A program made the translations under genes and the position numbers. Of a stretch of DNA of 64,000 nucleotides, positions 8,754 to 17,251 are shown piece by piece. Location: assembly GCF_963853665.1 (NCBI RefSeq), contig NZ_OY970459.1:248001-312000 (forward strand), read 5' to 3'. The stretch's first letter is position 1. Each line of letters starts with the position of its first letter. The DNA comes from Mycobacterium decipiens. Lineage in GTDB: Bacteria; Actinomycetota; Actinomycetes; Mycobacteriales; Mycobacteriaceae. The notes under the pieces are model-generated. The model searched no databases, had not been told where the DNA came from, and saw only the letters and a list, made by a program, of their open reading frames with translations.

Positions 8754-9869
8754 ATGTTGACGCCGCATGACGAGCTGCTCTGCCACCAGTTGCCCACCAC
8801 CTTCGACCACGTCGACCAGAGCGATCTGCGCTGGACCGAGCGCATCGTGATGTACGGGTTCGACAAGTCGGGCGACATCAACGTCATGACCGGTCTGGCT
8901 CGCTACCCAAACCGCAACGTCACCGATGCGTACGCCATGGTGACCAAGCGGGGTGGGAAGACCACGGTGGTGCGAATGTCCACCGAGCTCAACCCGGAGC
9001 ACGGGCCGCTGGGCCGCTACACCGTCGGGCCATTCAGCTACATCGTCGAAGAACCCCTGCGGTGTGTCCGGGCGGTGCTGGGCGCGAGCGAGTACGGCCT
9101 GAGCCTAGATCTACGGCTGCGCGGGCAATTTCCCACCTACGAACAGACCCCGGCGTTTCACCGTAGCCGCGGGCGGGTCGTCGAGGACGCGCGGCGCTTC
9201 TACCAGAACGGTGAGCTCGAAGGCTGGATCGAAGTCGAAGGCGAGCGCATCGAAATCGACTCGCAGCGCTGGTGGTTCGGGCGCGACCACTCCTGGGGCA
9301 TCCGGCACGGACCCGGCGGTGGCAGCCTGACCGAAGGCGACCAGCTGCAGCCGGCCGAAATCCCGGACGGCGTCCTGTATTACATGGGCATCTTCCAGTT
9401 CGAGGACGAGCTGGTGCATTTCGCGCAGCGCGAGACCAGCACCGGTGAGCGCTGGCAGTTCGAGGGTGAACTGCTGTATCCGTTAGGCCTTGGGCGGGAG
9501 CCAGGGAGGATCATCGACGTCGAACACGACCTGAAATTCCGCGACGAGTTGCGTGTCATCCGCTCGGGCACGTTCACCGTGCACCGTGGTGACCGCAGCA
9601 CCAGCACCATCGATGTCACCCCGCTGTGCGACTTCTGGCCCGGGTTGGCCGGCTACCTGGACGTCAACGGGTACGCCTCCGGGTACTGGCGCGGCACCGA
9701 CTTCATCGATGGCTACACCGTCAACACCGGTGACCAGGACGCCATCCGGCCGGTCAGCATGCTCAGCGAAACGCTGTGTCAAGTCCAGATGGACGGCAAG
9801 ACCGGACATGGCCTGGTGGAAATGGTGTTCATGGGCGCCTACCCCCGCTACGGGTACACCGGCTGGTGA
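8754..9869 (+). CDS. Unrecognised protein, 371 aa
   Basis: I do not recognise this family. The protein is soluble, acidic and rich in aromatic residues, with many beta-strand-like stretches (YGLSLDLRLRGQFP, GWIEVEGERIEI, RWWFGRDHSWGIRHG, LVHFAQRETSTGERW). It has no signal peptide, no membrane segment and no catalytic motif that I can name. The beta-rich pattern with WWFGRDHSWG is reminiscent of lipocalin/AttH-like substrate-binding folds, but that is a guess. The stop codon overlaps the GTG of the downstream APH-type kinase (GTGA), so the two are a coupled pair under the divergent TetR. Confidence 0.7.
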   Translation: MLTPHDELLCHQLPTTFDHVDQSDLRWTERIVMYGFDKSGDINVMTGLARYPNRNVTDAYAMVTKRGGKTTVVRMSTELNPEHGPLGRYTVGPFSYIVEEPLRCVRAVLGASEYGLSLDLRLRGQFPTYEQTPAFHRSRGRVVEDARRFYQNGELEGWIEVEGERIEIDSQRWWFGRDHSWGIRHGPGGGSLTEGDQLQPAEIPDGVLYYMGIFQFEDELVHFAQRETSTGERWQFEGELLYPLGLGREPGRIIDVEHDLKFRDELRVIRSGTFTVHRGDRSTSTIDVTPLCDFWPGLAGYLDVNGYASGYWRGTDFIDGYTVNTGDQDAIRPVSMLSETLCQVQMDGKTGHGLVEMVFMGAYPRYGYTGW

Positions 9870-10918
9870 CCGAGCGACTCACCGCAGCGGAGCTACCTGC
9901 GGCACTACAACCCATTGCCCGGGAGAAGATTCCGTTCGCCGAGTCCGCGCGGATAGTGAACTGGACACGGGCCGAGCGGGGCTTCTCCACCGAGACGTTC
10001 CTATTCGATCTGGTTGGCCTGGCTGGGCCCGGACCCGGTTCGGCTCGGTCGCGTGGATTGGTTTTTCGCCGCCCGCCGGAATACCCGATCCTGCCGGACT
10101 ATGACCTCCGCCGACAGTTCCTCACCATGCGGCGGCTCGCCGGCTCACCGATCCCGGTGCCAACGGTGTGCTGGATCGACGCTGGCACAGCGGCTCTGGG
10201 AACGCAGTACTACGTGATGGACCGGATCGACGACGCCGTGAGCATCAGCGACTTCCCGCCCTACCATCAATCCGGGCTCTTCGCCGACGCCGACGAGGCC
10301 GGGCGGGCGGCACTGTGGAACGGATGTCTGGACATGATCGCGAAGGTGCACGGCATCGACCCGTACCGCTACCGGCTGGGCTTTCTCGACCTGTCGGCAT
10401 TCGGCGGCTCGCCACCGCAGCGGCTGGCCAATTTCCTTCGCTACGGCCTGAATTGGGCTTCCGGCGGCGCACCGATGCATCCGACGTTTGCCCGCGCCCT
10501 TGATTGGCTCGATGCGCACCTGTACACCCCGGACCGGGTCACGCTCTGCTGGGGTGACAGCCGGATGTCCAACGTGCTGTACCGGCCCGACTTCACGCCG
10601 GTCGCCGCGCTGGACTGGGAAGTGGCCTACCTCGGAGATCCGGCCGCTGACGTCGCATGGATGTTTATGACCGATTGGGTGTCCAGCCCTCTTGAGGGGC
10701 ATGCGCCAGCGGCTGGGACGCCGAGCCGCGCCGAGACCATCGGCCGCTACCAGCAGTTGACCGGACACCGGTTGGGCGATCTGCGGTTCAGTGAGTTGAC
10801 CACGGCGCTGCTGCTGGCGATCGGGCTCATCCGGCTGAACGCCAAGCTAGCCATGGACGACGTGGATCTGGCCGATATATGTGCGCAGCGCGTGGAGTTC
10901 GTCCTCCACGGCGACTGA
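9866..10918 (+). CDS. APH-family phosphotransferase
   Basis: A 350-aa kinase-fold protein of the aminoglycoside phosphotransferase/ACAD10-11 type. The catalytic loop reads WGDSRMSNVLY (Asp in GDS, Asn in SNV) and the metal-binding motif DWEVAYLGDPAADVAW follows. The usual His before Gly-Asp is replaced by Trp. Mycobacteria carry many such proteins linked to lipid or steroid catabolism rather than antibiotic resistance; the substrate here is unknown. It overlaps the upstream unrecognised gene by four bases and is followed within 2 bp by ephF, suggesting one transcript. Confidence 0.85.
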   Translation: MTERLTAAELPAALQPIAREKIPFAESARIVNWTRAERGFSTETFLFDLVGLAGPGPGSARSRGLVFRRPPEYPILPDYDLRRQFLTMRRLAGSPIPVPTVCWIDAGTAALGTQYYVMDRIDDAVSISDFPPYHQSGLFADADEAGRAALWNGCLDMIAKVHGIDPYRYRLGFLDLSAFGGSPPQRLANFLRYGLNWASGGAPMHPTFARALDWLDAHLYTPDRVTLCWGDSRMSNVLYRPDFTPVAALDWEVAYLGDPAADVAWMFMTDWVSSPLEGHAPAAGTPSRAETIGRYQQLTGHRLGDLRFSELTTALLLAIGLIRLNAKLAMDDVDLADICAQRVEFVLHGD

Positions 10919-10920
10919 GC

Positions 10921-11829
10921 ATGGGCTACGTTTCAAGCATGTCCGCACTGCCCGCCCTTGAAGGCGTCGAACACAGATTTGTGGATCTGGGTGACGGTGT
11001 GACGATCCACGTCGCGGATGCAGGTCCGGCCGATGGGCCGGCGGTGATGCTGGTGCACGGGTTCCCGGAGAACTGGTGGGAGTGGCACGAGTTGATCTCT
11101 CCACTGGCCGGTGATGGCTACCGGGTGCTGTGCCCCGATCTGCGCGGTGCGGGCTGGAGTTCAGCGCCCTGCTCGCAATACACCAAGACCGAGATGGCCG
11201 ACGATCTTGCGGCCGTGCTGGACCACTTGGGCGTGGCGACGGTCAAGCTCGTCGCCCACGATTGGGGCGGACCGGTCGCGTTCATCATGATGTTGCGCAA
11301 TCCCGAGAAGGTAACCGGGTTCTTCGGCGTGAACACGGTGGCGCCCTGGATCAGGCGTGATTTCGGTATGGTCCGGCACCTTTGGCGGTTCTGGTACCAG
11401 ATCCCAATGTCGTTGCCGGTGATTGGCCCGCGTCTGATCAGCGATCCCAAGGCCCGCTACTTCCGGCTCCTAGCGTCGTGGGTGGGCGACGGCTTTACCG
11501 TGCCCGAGGACGACGTCCGGATGTATGTCGAGCGTATGCGCGAGCCGGGCCACGCGGTTGCCGGATCACGGTGGTATCGCACCTTTCAAACCAGGGAGGT
11601 GCTGCGCTGGATGCGCGGGGAATTCGATGACGCGCGCGTCGACGTGCCGGTGCGCTGGCTGCATGGCACCGGTGATCCGGTGATCACGCCCGACTTGCTG
11701 GACGGGTACGCCGAGCGCGCAAGCGATTTCGAGGTCGAGCTCATCGACGGTGTTGGGCACTGGATCGTCGAGCAGCGCCCCGATCTGGTGTTGGACCGGG
11801 TGCGCACCTTCCTTCGCGCCGAAACTTAA
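10921..11829 (+). CDS. ephF: Alpha/beta-hydrolase, epoxide hydrolase EphF-like
   Basis: A 302-aa alpha/beta-hydrolase equivalent to Rv0134. It has the oxyanion motif HGFPENWWEW, the nucleophile Asp in HDWGGP (about residue 114), and the C-terminal catalytic His in GVGHWIVEQRPD. A cap domain lies between about residues 140 and 220. These are hallmarks of epoxide hydrolases, which add water to epoxides through an aspartyl ester; the nucleophile Asp rather than Ser argues against an esterase. A second possible ATG is 18 bp downstream (10939). It starts 2 bp after the phosphotransferase stop. Confidence 0.88.
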   Translation: MGYVSSMSALPALEGVEHRFVDLGDGVTIHVADAGPADGPAVMLVHGFPENWWEWHELISPLAGDGYRVLCPDLRGAGWSSAPCSQYTKTEMADDLAAVLDHLGVATVKLVAHDWGGPVAFIMMLRNPEKVTGFFGVNTVAPWIRRDFGMVRHLWRFWYQIPMSLPVIGPRLISDPKARYFRLLASWVGDGFTVPEDDVRMYVERMREPGHAVAGSRWYRTFQTREVLRWMRGEFDDARVDVPVRWLHGTGDPVITPDLLDGYAERASDFEVELIDGVGHWIVEQRPDLVLDRVRTFLRAET

Positions 11830-11896
11830 ACTGTGGCGGTACTTTTCGGAGCGTCGTCGCAGAGGTTAAGTGTCGCGGTAGCTGCGCCGGCCTGGG

Positions 11897-12109
11897 CTAC
11901 TCGACGCCGATGGTCACTTCTGTCGACTTGATGAACACCGTTGCGGGCTGGCCGACCTTTAGGCCGAGGTCGATTGCGGCATCCTTGGTGACCGACGACG
12001 TGACGATCTGATCGCCGCCGTCGAGCCGAACCTTCACAATCGCCATCACGCTGCCCAGGTCGACTTCGGTGATGGTGCCCGTGAGTTGGTTCCGGGTCGA
12101 TAGCCGCAT
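11897..12109 (-). CDS. Molbindin-like TOBE/Mop-domain protein
   Basis: A 70-aa single-domain protein of the TOBE/Mop family (STRNQLTGTITEVDLGSVMA...VTIGVE), the same fold as ClpMop molbindins and the ModE C-terminus, which bind molybdate or tungstate oxyanions as oligomers. It has a textbook ribosome site (AGGAGG, 5 bases from the ATG). It lies alone between the convergent ephF and the TetR gene. The role in molybdate storage or sensing is inferred from family. Confidence 0.85.
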   Translation of the reverse strand: MRLSTRNQLTGTITEVDLGSVMAIVKVRLDGGDQIVTSSVTKDAAIDLGLKVGQPATVFIKSTEVTIGVE

Positions 12110-12147
12110 CAGTCCTCCTGTGTAGTCCGACGGTTTGGCAACCGAGC

Positions 12148-12753
12148 CTAGTGTCGCGGGCCGAGCAGCGCGATGGACGCATCCACCGCCGGTTCGACGA
12201 TCTCCCGTACGTCTTTTCCGTCTTCGACGGTCAGCGCGGTCAGTTCACGCAGACCGCCCAGCAAGATCACCGCGAGTGGCGCAGGCATTGGCGGCAGGCT
12301 GGCCCGCCGGAACCCCGGACTGGCGCTGAGCTCCATCAGCAGGCTGGTTAACAGCTGGATTCCGCGGCGCTGGACGGGGTAGGCGACTGCCCCGAGCGAG
12401 GGGAATTCACGGATCCAGCTCAACGTGACCGCCGGCCTGGATTCGATATGGGTGACGTATGCCTGCACCGCTTGACGAATCTGGTGGTGCCAATCGGCCT
12501 CGGGATCAACCGCTGTGCGGATGCTTTGGCCCAGCTCCTCGTTATCGGCCATCAGTAGCTGCAGAAAGCAGTGTTCCTTGCTATCGAACCGGTCGTAGAA
12601 CGTGCGCTTGGAGGTGCGTGCGTGTCGGACGATGTCGGCGACGGTGGTTGCGCGATAACCACGCTCACCGATCGAGGCGGCCAGGCCCTCGAGTAGCCGG
12701 GATCGGAACGGGTCGGTTTCGACCACCATCGTGCCGCCGGCAACTGCCGTCAC
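12148..12753 (-). CDS. TetR-family regulator (Rv0135c-like), divergent from cyp138
   Basis: A 201-aa TetR protein with helix-turn-helix at about residues 38-66 (TTVADIVRHARTSKRTFYDRF) and an all-helical ligand domain. The longest start is the GTG at 12753; the in-frame ATG at 12729 (MVVETDPF) is an equally good choice. It is the equivalent of Rv0135c and is divergent from a cytochrome P450, with two matching inverted repeats between them, so it is the likely repressor of that P450. Confidence 0.87.
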   Translation of the reverse strand: MTAVAGGTMVVETDPFRSRLLEGLAASIGERGYRATTVADIVRHARTSKRTFYDRFDSKEHCFLQLLMADNEELGQSIRTAVDPEADWHHQIRQAVQAYVTHIESRPAVTLSWIREFPSLGAVAYPVQRRGIQLLTSLLMELSASPGFRRASLPPMPAPLAVILLGGLRELTALTVEDGKDVREIVEPAVDASIALLGPRH

Positions 12754-12794
12754 GAGCGCGCCTCCCTCACCGAATCCCGCACCTTGTCAGGCTT

Positions 12795-12810
12795 GGTACC
12801 AAGGAGTACC
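12795..12810. promoter_or_regulatory. Candidate operator 1, GGTAC-N6-GTACC
   Basis: A 5-bp-arm inverted repeat in the intergenic region between the TetR gene and cyp138. The same arms and spacer recur at 12826-12845; two copies with identical geometry make chance less likely. Confidence 0.55.
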
Positions 12811-12825
12811 GTACCTGATAAGCCT

Positions 12826-12845
12826 GCGGTACACCGTGGTACCGC
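12826..12845. promoter_or_regulatory. Candidate operator 2, GCGGTAC-N6-GTACCGC
   Basis: Perfect 7-bp arms with a 6-bp spacer, 35 bp upstream of the cyp138 ATG. It contains the GGTAC-N6-GTACC core of operator 1. The centres of the two sites are 33 bp apart, close to three helical turns, which would let two repressor dimers sit on the same face. Confidence 0.6.
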
Positions 12846-12879
12846 CCCGTTTTGGGGCAGACGTTGGGAGCGATACTGC

Positions 12880-14235
12880 ATGAGTCAAGCAATCACCGAC
12901 GCGCCGGCAACGCCCGTAGTCAAGTTGCCGCCAGCGACCCGAATCCCGAAATTGTTCCAGGGCCTGGCCTTTGCCGTGTCACGACGGGGCATGATGCAAC
13001 GGCTGGTGCGCCGCTACGGCAACGTATTTATGTTGAACATCCCGATGTACGGCCGCGTCGTGGTCGTCAGCGATCCGCAACTGGCCAGACAAGTCTTCAC
13101 CACCAGTCCGGACGAGCTCGGCAACATTCAGCCCAATCTGAGCCGGATGTTCGGGCCCGGCTCGGTATTCGCGCTCGACGGAGACGAGCACCGCCGGCGG
13201 CGACGGCTTTTGGCGCCGCCGTTTCACGGCAAAAGCATGAAGAACTACGAGACCATCATCGAAGAAGAAACCCTGCGCGAGACCGCCAACTGGCCGGAAG
13301 GCAAGCCGTTCGCGACGCTGCCGTCGATGATGCACATCACCCTCAACGCAATCCTGCGCGCGGTCTTCGGAGCCGATGGCGCCGAGCTCGACGAGCTGCG
13401 CCGGCTCATCCCGCCCTGGGTCACGCTGGGCTCACGCCTGGCGGCGATACCGAAACCGGCACGAAACTATGGCCGGTACAGCCCGTGGGGCCGACTGGCC
13501 GAGTGGCGGCGCCAGTACGACCTCGTCATCGACAAGCTGATCGACTACGAACGGTCAGACCCGAACTTCGCGGAGCGGACCGACGTGCTCGCGCTGATGC
13601 TGCGTAGCACCTACGAAGACGGCTCGCGCATGTCGCGCAGGGACATTGGCGACGAACTCCTCACGCTGCTCGCGGCCGGTCACGAAACCACCGCGGCCAC
13701 ACTGGCCTGGGCGTTCGAGCGGTTGACCCGCCACCCCGATGTGCTGGCCGGCCTGGTCGAGGAGGCCGACAATGCCGCTGAGGGTGCCGGCAATGAGCTA
13801 CGTCAGGCAGCGATCCTGGAAGTCCAGCGGGCCCGGACCGTCATCGATTTCGCGGCTCGCCACGTTTACCCAGAGGTCTATCGACTCGGCGAGTGGGCCA
13901 TTCCCCGCGGGGATTCGATCATCATCAACATCTCGCAGATACACGACAACCCCGACATCTTTCCCGACCCGGGCCGCTTCGACCCGCACCGGTACATCGG
14001 CAATAAGCCGCCCGCTTTTGCGTGGATCCCGTTCGGTGGCGGCACCCGACGCTGCGTGGGGGCGGCTTTTGCCAACATGGAAATGGACGTGGTGCTACGA
14101 ACGGTGTTGCGCCACTTCGCCATCGAGACCACGACGGCTCCCGACGAGCGTTGGCACTGCCGGGGCGTCGCCTACACCCCGAAGGATGGCGGCCGGGTCG
14201 TCGTACGCCGACGACAAGCCCGCGCGGCGACCTAG
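12880..14235 (+). CDS. cyp138: Cytochrome P450 CYP138-like
   Basis: A 451-aa P450 equivalent to Rv0136. It has the I-helix oxygen-activation motif AGHETT, the K-helix ExxR as EVQR, and the haem-thiolate loop FGGGTRRCVGAAFA with the ligand Cys. The natural substrate of CYP138 is not established. The ATG at 12880 is chosen because GGGAG lies nine bases upstream; in-frame codons from 12784 would run through the operators. Regulation by the divergent TetR is likely. Confidence 0.92.
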   Translation: MSQAITDAPATPVVKLPPATRIPKLFQGLAFAVSRRGMMQRLVRRYGNVFMLNIPMYGRVVVVSDPQLARQVFTTSPDELGNIQPNLSRMFGPGSVFALDGDEHRRRRRLLAPPFHGKSMKNYETIIEEETLRETANWPEGKPFATLPSMMHITLNAILRAVFGADGAELDELRRLIPPWVTLGSRLAAIPKPARNYGRYSPWGRLAEWRRQYDLVIDKLIDYERSDPNFAERTDVLALMLRSTYEDGSRMSRRDIGDELLTLLAAGHETTAATLAWAFERLTRHPDVLAGLVEEADNAAEGAGNELRQAAILEVQRARTVIDFAARHVYPEVYRLGEWAIPRGDSIIINISQIHDNPDIFPDPGRFDPHRYIGNKPPAFAWIPFGGGTRRCVGAAFANMEMDVVLRTVLRHFAIETTTAPDERWHCRGVAYTPKDGGRVVVRRRQARAAT

Positions 14236-14258
14236 CGTTCAATGCAGACTCGGCGTGC

Positions 14259-14774
14259 CTACTGGTTAGCGGGAGCCCGTCGCGGCAGCTTCCAGCCGGG
14301 CCGGACGAAGTGGCACGTGTACCCGTTGGGGTAGCGCTGCAGGTAGTCCTGGTGCTCGGGTTCGGCTTCCCAGAAGTCCCCGGCCGGGCAGACCTCGGTC
14401 ACCACCTTGCCCGGCCACAGGCCGGAGGCCTCAACATCGGCAATGGTGTCCAGCGCGATTCGCCTTTGCTCGTCGTCGAGGTAGAAGATGGCGGATCGAT
14501 AGCTGGTCCCTCGGTCGTTGCCCTGCCGGTTTTTCGTTGTTGGGTCATGGATCTGGAAGAAGAATTCCAGCAGCGTGCGGTAATCCGTGGCCGCGGGGTC
14601 GAAGATGATCTCGACCGCCTCAGCGTGCGTGCCGTGCTTGCGATAGGTCGCATTGGCGACGTCGCCGCCGCTATAGCCGACCCGGGTGGAGACCACTCCC
14701 GGCTGCTTGCGGATCAGATCCTGCACTCCCCAGAAGCAGCCGCCGGCGAGGATCGCTTTCTGGGTACTGGTCAT
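14259..14774 (-). CDS. msrA: Peptide methionine-S-sulfoxide reductase A
   Basis: A 171-aa MsrA with the active-site motif GGCFWG near residue 15, [12 protein letters not shown] and the [13 protein letters not shown] segment. It reduces methionine S-sulfoxide in proteins after oxidative damage. Equivalent to Rv0137c. It is convergent with cyp138. Confidence 0.95.
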   Translation of the reverse strand: MTSTQKAILAGGCFWGVQDLIRKQPGVVSTRVGYSGGDVANATYRKHGTHAEAVEIIFDPAATDYRTLLEFFFQIHDPTTKNRQGNDRGTSYRSAIFYLDDEQRRIALDTIADVEASGLWPGKVVTEVCPAGDFWEAEPEHQDYLQRYPNGYTCHFVRPGWKLPRRAPANQ

Positions 14775-14869
14775 TTCTTGGCCTCCTGACCGGGCCGGGA
14801 TCTACCGAAACTCAAGACGACCCCAGGCTACACTCCGCCGATGAAGTGTAACGGCGCGAAGACCGCACG

Positions 14870-15373
14870 GTGAGCGCCTCGGAGTTCTCCCGAATCGAAC
14901 TCGCCGCCGCCTTCGAGAAGTTCGAGGACACGGTGGCCCGGGCCGCCGCGACCCGCGACTGGGATGCCTGGGTCGAGCAGTACACCCCCGACGTCGAGTA
15001 CATCGAGCACGCGGCGGGCACCATGCGGGGCCGCGAGCAGGTGCGTGCCTGGATTCACGAAACGATGGCGACCTTCCCCGGCAGCCACATGGTCGCATTC
15101 CCGTCGCTGTGGTCGGTGATCGACGAGTCGACCGGACGAATCATCTGCGAACTGGACAACCCGATGCGCGACCCCGGCGACGGCAGCGTGATCAGCGCGA
15201 CGAACATCTCGATCGTCACCTATGCCGGCAGCGGCCAGTGGCGCCGTCAAGAAGACATCTACAACCCGATGCGGTTCCTGCGGGCGGGGATGAAGTGGTG
15301 TCGCAGGGCGCAGGAACTGGGCACCCTCGACGAAGACGCGGCGCGTTGGATGCGGCAGTACGGAGGTTCTTAA
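14870..15373 (+). CDS. SnoaL-like/NTF2-fold protein (Rv0138-like)
   Basis: A 167-aa protein with NTF2/SnoaL-like features: an N-terminal helix, WDAWVEQYTPDVEYIEHAAGTMRG, and WRRQEDIYNPMRF. The start is a GTG at 14870. Its stop overlaps the ATG of the Rv0139-like reductase (TAATG), so the two are translationally coupled and probably act in one pathway. The reaction is unknown; SnoaL-type proteins can be isomerases, cyclases or dehydratases. Confidence 0.85.
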   Translation: MSASEFSRIELAAAFEKFEDTVARAAATRDWDAWVEQYTPDVEYIEHAAGTMRGREQVRAWIHETMATFPGSHMVAFPSLWSVIDESTGRIICELDNPMRDPGDGSVISATNISIVTYAGSGQWRRQEDIYNPMRFLRAGMKWCRRAQELGTLDEDAARWMRQYGGS

Positions 15374-16395
15374 TGAACGCACCCAAACTGGTCATCGGCG
15401 CGAACGGCTTCCTCGGTTCGCATGTGACCCGTCAGCTCGTCGCCGACGGCGCGAAGGTACGCGTGATGGTGCGACCCAGCGCCAACACTCGCAGTATCGA
15501 CGACCTGCAGCTCAGCCGATTCCACGGCGACGTCTTCGACACCGCCACCGTGCGCGAGGCGATGGCTGGCTGCGACGACGTGTATTACTGCGTCGTCGAT
15601 ACCCGCGCCTGGTTGCGCGACCCGTCGCCACTGTTTCGCACGAACGTGGAAGGCCTGCGCAACGTCCTAGACGTCGCGGTTGACGTGCCCAACCTGCGCA
15701 GGTTCGTCTTTACCAGCACCTACGCGACGGTGGCCCGCCGGCGAGGGCACGTGGCAACCGAAGACGATCGGGTCGGCTCGCGCCGGGTGAGCGCCTACGT
15801 GCGGTCCCGGATTCAGGCCGAGGACCTCGTGCTGCGCTACGTCTTTGATGCCGGCTTGCCCGCCGTCGCAATGTGTGTCTCGACGACCTACGGCAGCGGC
15901 GACTGGGGGCGCACCCCGCACGGTGCCTTCATCGCCGGCGCGGTCTTCGGCAAGCTGCCCTTCCTGATGGCCGGCATCCAGCTGGAAGTGGTGGGTGTCG
16001 ACGATGCGGCCAGGGCGCTGATCCTGGCGGCTGAGCATGGGCGCAACGGCGAGCGATATCTCGTCTCCGAACGCATGATGCCGCTACGGGAGGTGGTGCG
16101 GATCGCGGCCGAGGAGGCCGGTGTGCCGCCCCCGCGCCGGTCGATCTCCGTGCCCATGCTGTATGCCATGGCGGCGCTGGGGACCGCAAAATCTCGGCTG
16201 ACCGGCAAAGATACCGAACTCAGCCTCAAATCGGTGCGAATGATGCGCGCCGAAGCACCCGTCGACCACGGCAAAGCGGTCCGTGAGCTGGGCTGGCAAC
16301 CGCGCCCGGTCGAGGACTCGATCCGAGAGGCCGCTCGGTTCTGGGCCGGTATGCGGACAGTGCGGAAGGACGCGAGAACTTCGGGGGAATGTTGA
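15373..16395 (+). CDS. NAD-dependent epimerase/dehydratase-like reductase (Rv0139-like)
   Basis: A 340-aa extended short-chain dehydrogenase. The Rossmann motif is GANGFLGSHVTRQL (GxxGxxG form) near residue 8, and DVFDTATVREAM marks the adenine pocket. The catalytic Tyr motif is not the textbook YxxxK: the segment SAYVRSRIQAEDLVLRY has Tyr followed four residues later by Arg. It resembles dihydroflavonol/3-beta-HSD-like reductases. Its ATG shares a base with the upstream stop. Confidence 0.87.
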   Translation: MNAPKLVIGANGFLGSHVTRQLVADGAKVRVMVRPSANTRSIDDLQLSRFHGDVFDTATVREAMAGCDDVYYCVVDTRAWLRDPSPLFRTNVEGLRNVLDVAVDVPNLRRFVFTSTYATVARRRGHVATEDDRVGSRRVSAYVRSRIQAEDLVLRYVFDAGLPAVAMCVSTTYGSGDWGRTPHGAFIAGAVFGKLPFLMAGIQLEVVGVDDAARALILAAEHGRNGERYLVSERMMPLREVVRIAAEEAGVPPPRRSISVPMLYAMAALGTAKSRLTGKDTELSLKSVRMMRAEAPVDHGKAVRELGWQPRPVEDSIREAARFWAGMRTVRKDARTSGEC

Positions 16396-16450
16396 CCGCC
16401 GCCCAGCGTTGCACCTGTCATCTGCGGACCCACTACAGGAGAGATCAACC

Positions 16451-16831
16451 ATGAGCGACCGGATTGTTTTAGAACCCAGCGCCGATCATCCGATCACCAT
16501 CGAGCCGACTAAGGGACGGGTTCGGGTTCGCATCAATGGCGAGACCGTCGCGGACACGTCTGAAGCGCTGCAATTGCAGGAATCGACTTTGCCTGTGGTG
16601 CACTATATTCCGCTTAGCGACGTGGTCCAGGACAGGCTGACCCGCACCGACACCAGCACCTACTGCCCGTTCAAGGGCGAAGCAAGTTACTACAGCGTGA
16701 CCACCCAAGCCGGTGACACCGTCGACGATGTGATCTGGACGTACGACGAGCCTTATCCGGCGGTCGCCGCGATTGCCGGGCACGTGGCCTTCTACCCCAA
16801 CAAAGCTGAAATCAGCGTCGTTCCGGGGTAG
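16451..16831 (+). CDS. DUF427 protein (Rv0140-like)
   Basis: A 126-aa single DUF427 domain with the family signature DTSTYCPFKGEASYYSV and DVIWTYDEPYP. The domain has a small beta fold; no activity is established. It has a clear ribosome site (AGGAGA). Its last 20 bp overlap the convergent Rv0141c-like gene. A decayed homologue of this family lies at 44823-45430. Confidence 0.88.
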   Translation: MSDRIVLEPSADHPITIEPTKGRVRVRINGETVADTSEALQLQESTLPVVHYIPLSDVVQDRLTRTDTSTYCPFKGEASYYSVTTQAGDTVDDVIWTYDEPYPAVAAIAGHVAFYPNKAEISVVPG

Positions 16832-17222
16832 CGCAGGGTACCGGGTACACCTGGGCCAACGATTGCGTGTCGCTGTATTCGCGCAGCGAGACGATCAGCC
16901 CGTCGCGGGTGTCGAAGATGCAGACGAACGGGCTGTCATACCGGGCCCGGTCGGTGCTGACGCCGTCGCAATGCCCCTCGACCACTACCGTTTCACCCTC
17001 GTTGACGCAGCGGATGAGTTCGATATTGACCTCGAAGACCTGTTTGCGCCGTTCGACCGCTCGCCGAAAGATTGTCTTGTCCAATTCGGTACGGGTGACG
17101 ATGCTCCAGTAGGTGAAGTCGTCGCTGACCAATGTGAAGCCCTCGTCGAGATCCCCGCCATCGCACAGGCTTTGCAGGAACATCCAGGCCAGTTCGGCTT
17201 GTGGGTCGTCGAACGGCGTCAT
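16812..17222 (-). CDS. SnoaL-like/NTF2-fold protein (Rv0141c-like)
   Basis: A 136-aa protein with NTF2-like features: an N-terminal helix AELAWMFLQSLCDGG, YWSIVTRTELDKTIFRRAVERR, and the C-terminal strands VVVEGHCDG and FVCIFDTRDGLIVSLREYSD. The ATG at 17222 gives the same length as Rv0141c; thirteen upstream in-frame codons overlap the next gene. The function is unknown. Confidence 0.85.
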   Translation of the reverse strand: MTPFDDPQAELAWMFLQSLCDGGDLDEGFTLVSDDFTYWSIVTRTELDKTIFRRAVERRKQVFEVNIELIRCVNEGETVVVEGHCDGVSTDRARYDSPFVCIFDTRDGLIVSLREYSDTQSLAQVYPVPCATPERR

Positions 17223-17251
17223 CACCTTGTCATCTTGTCTTGGGAGATAGT

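Noticed and set aside
15109..15372. N-terminal extension of the Rv0139-like reductase
   Set aside because: It overlaps the Rv0138-like gene in another frame; the Rossmann motif begins right after the ATG at 15373.
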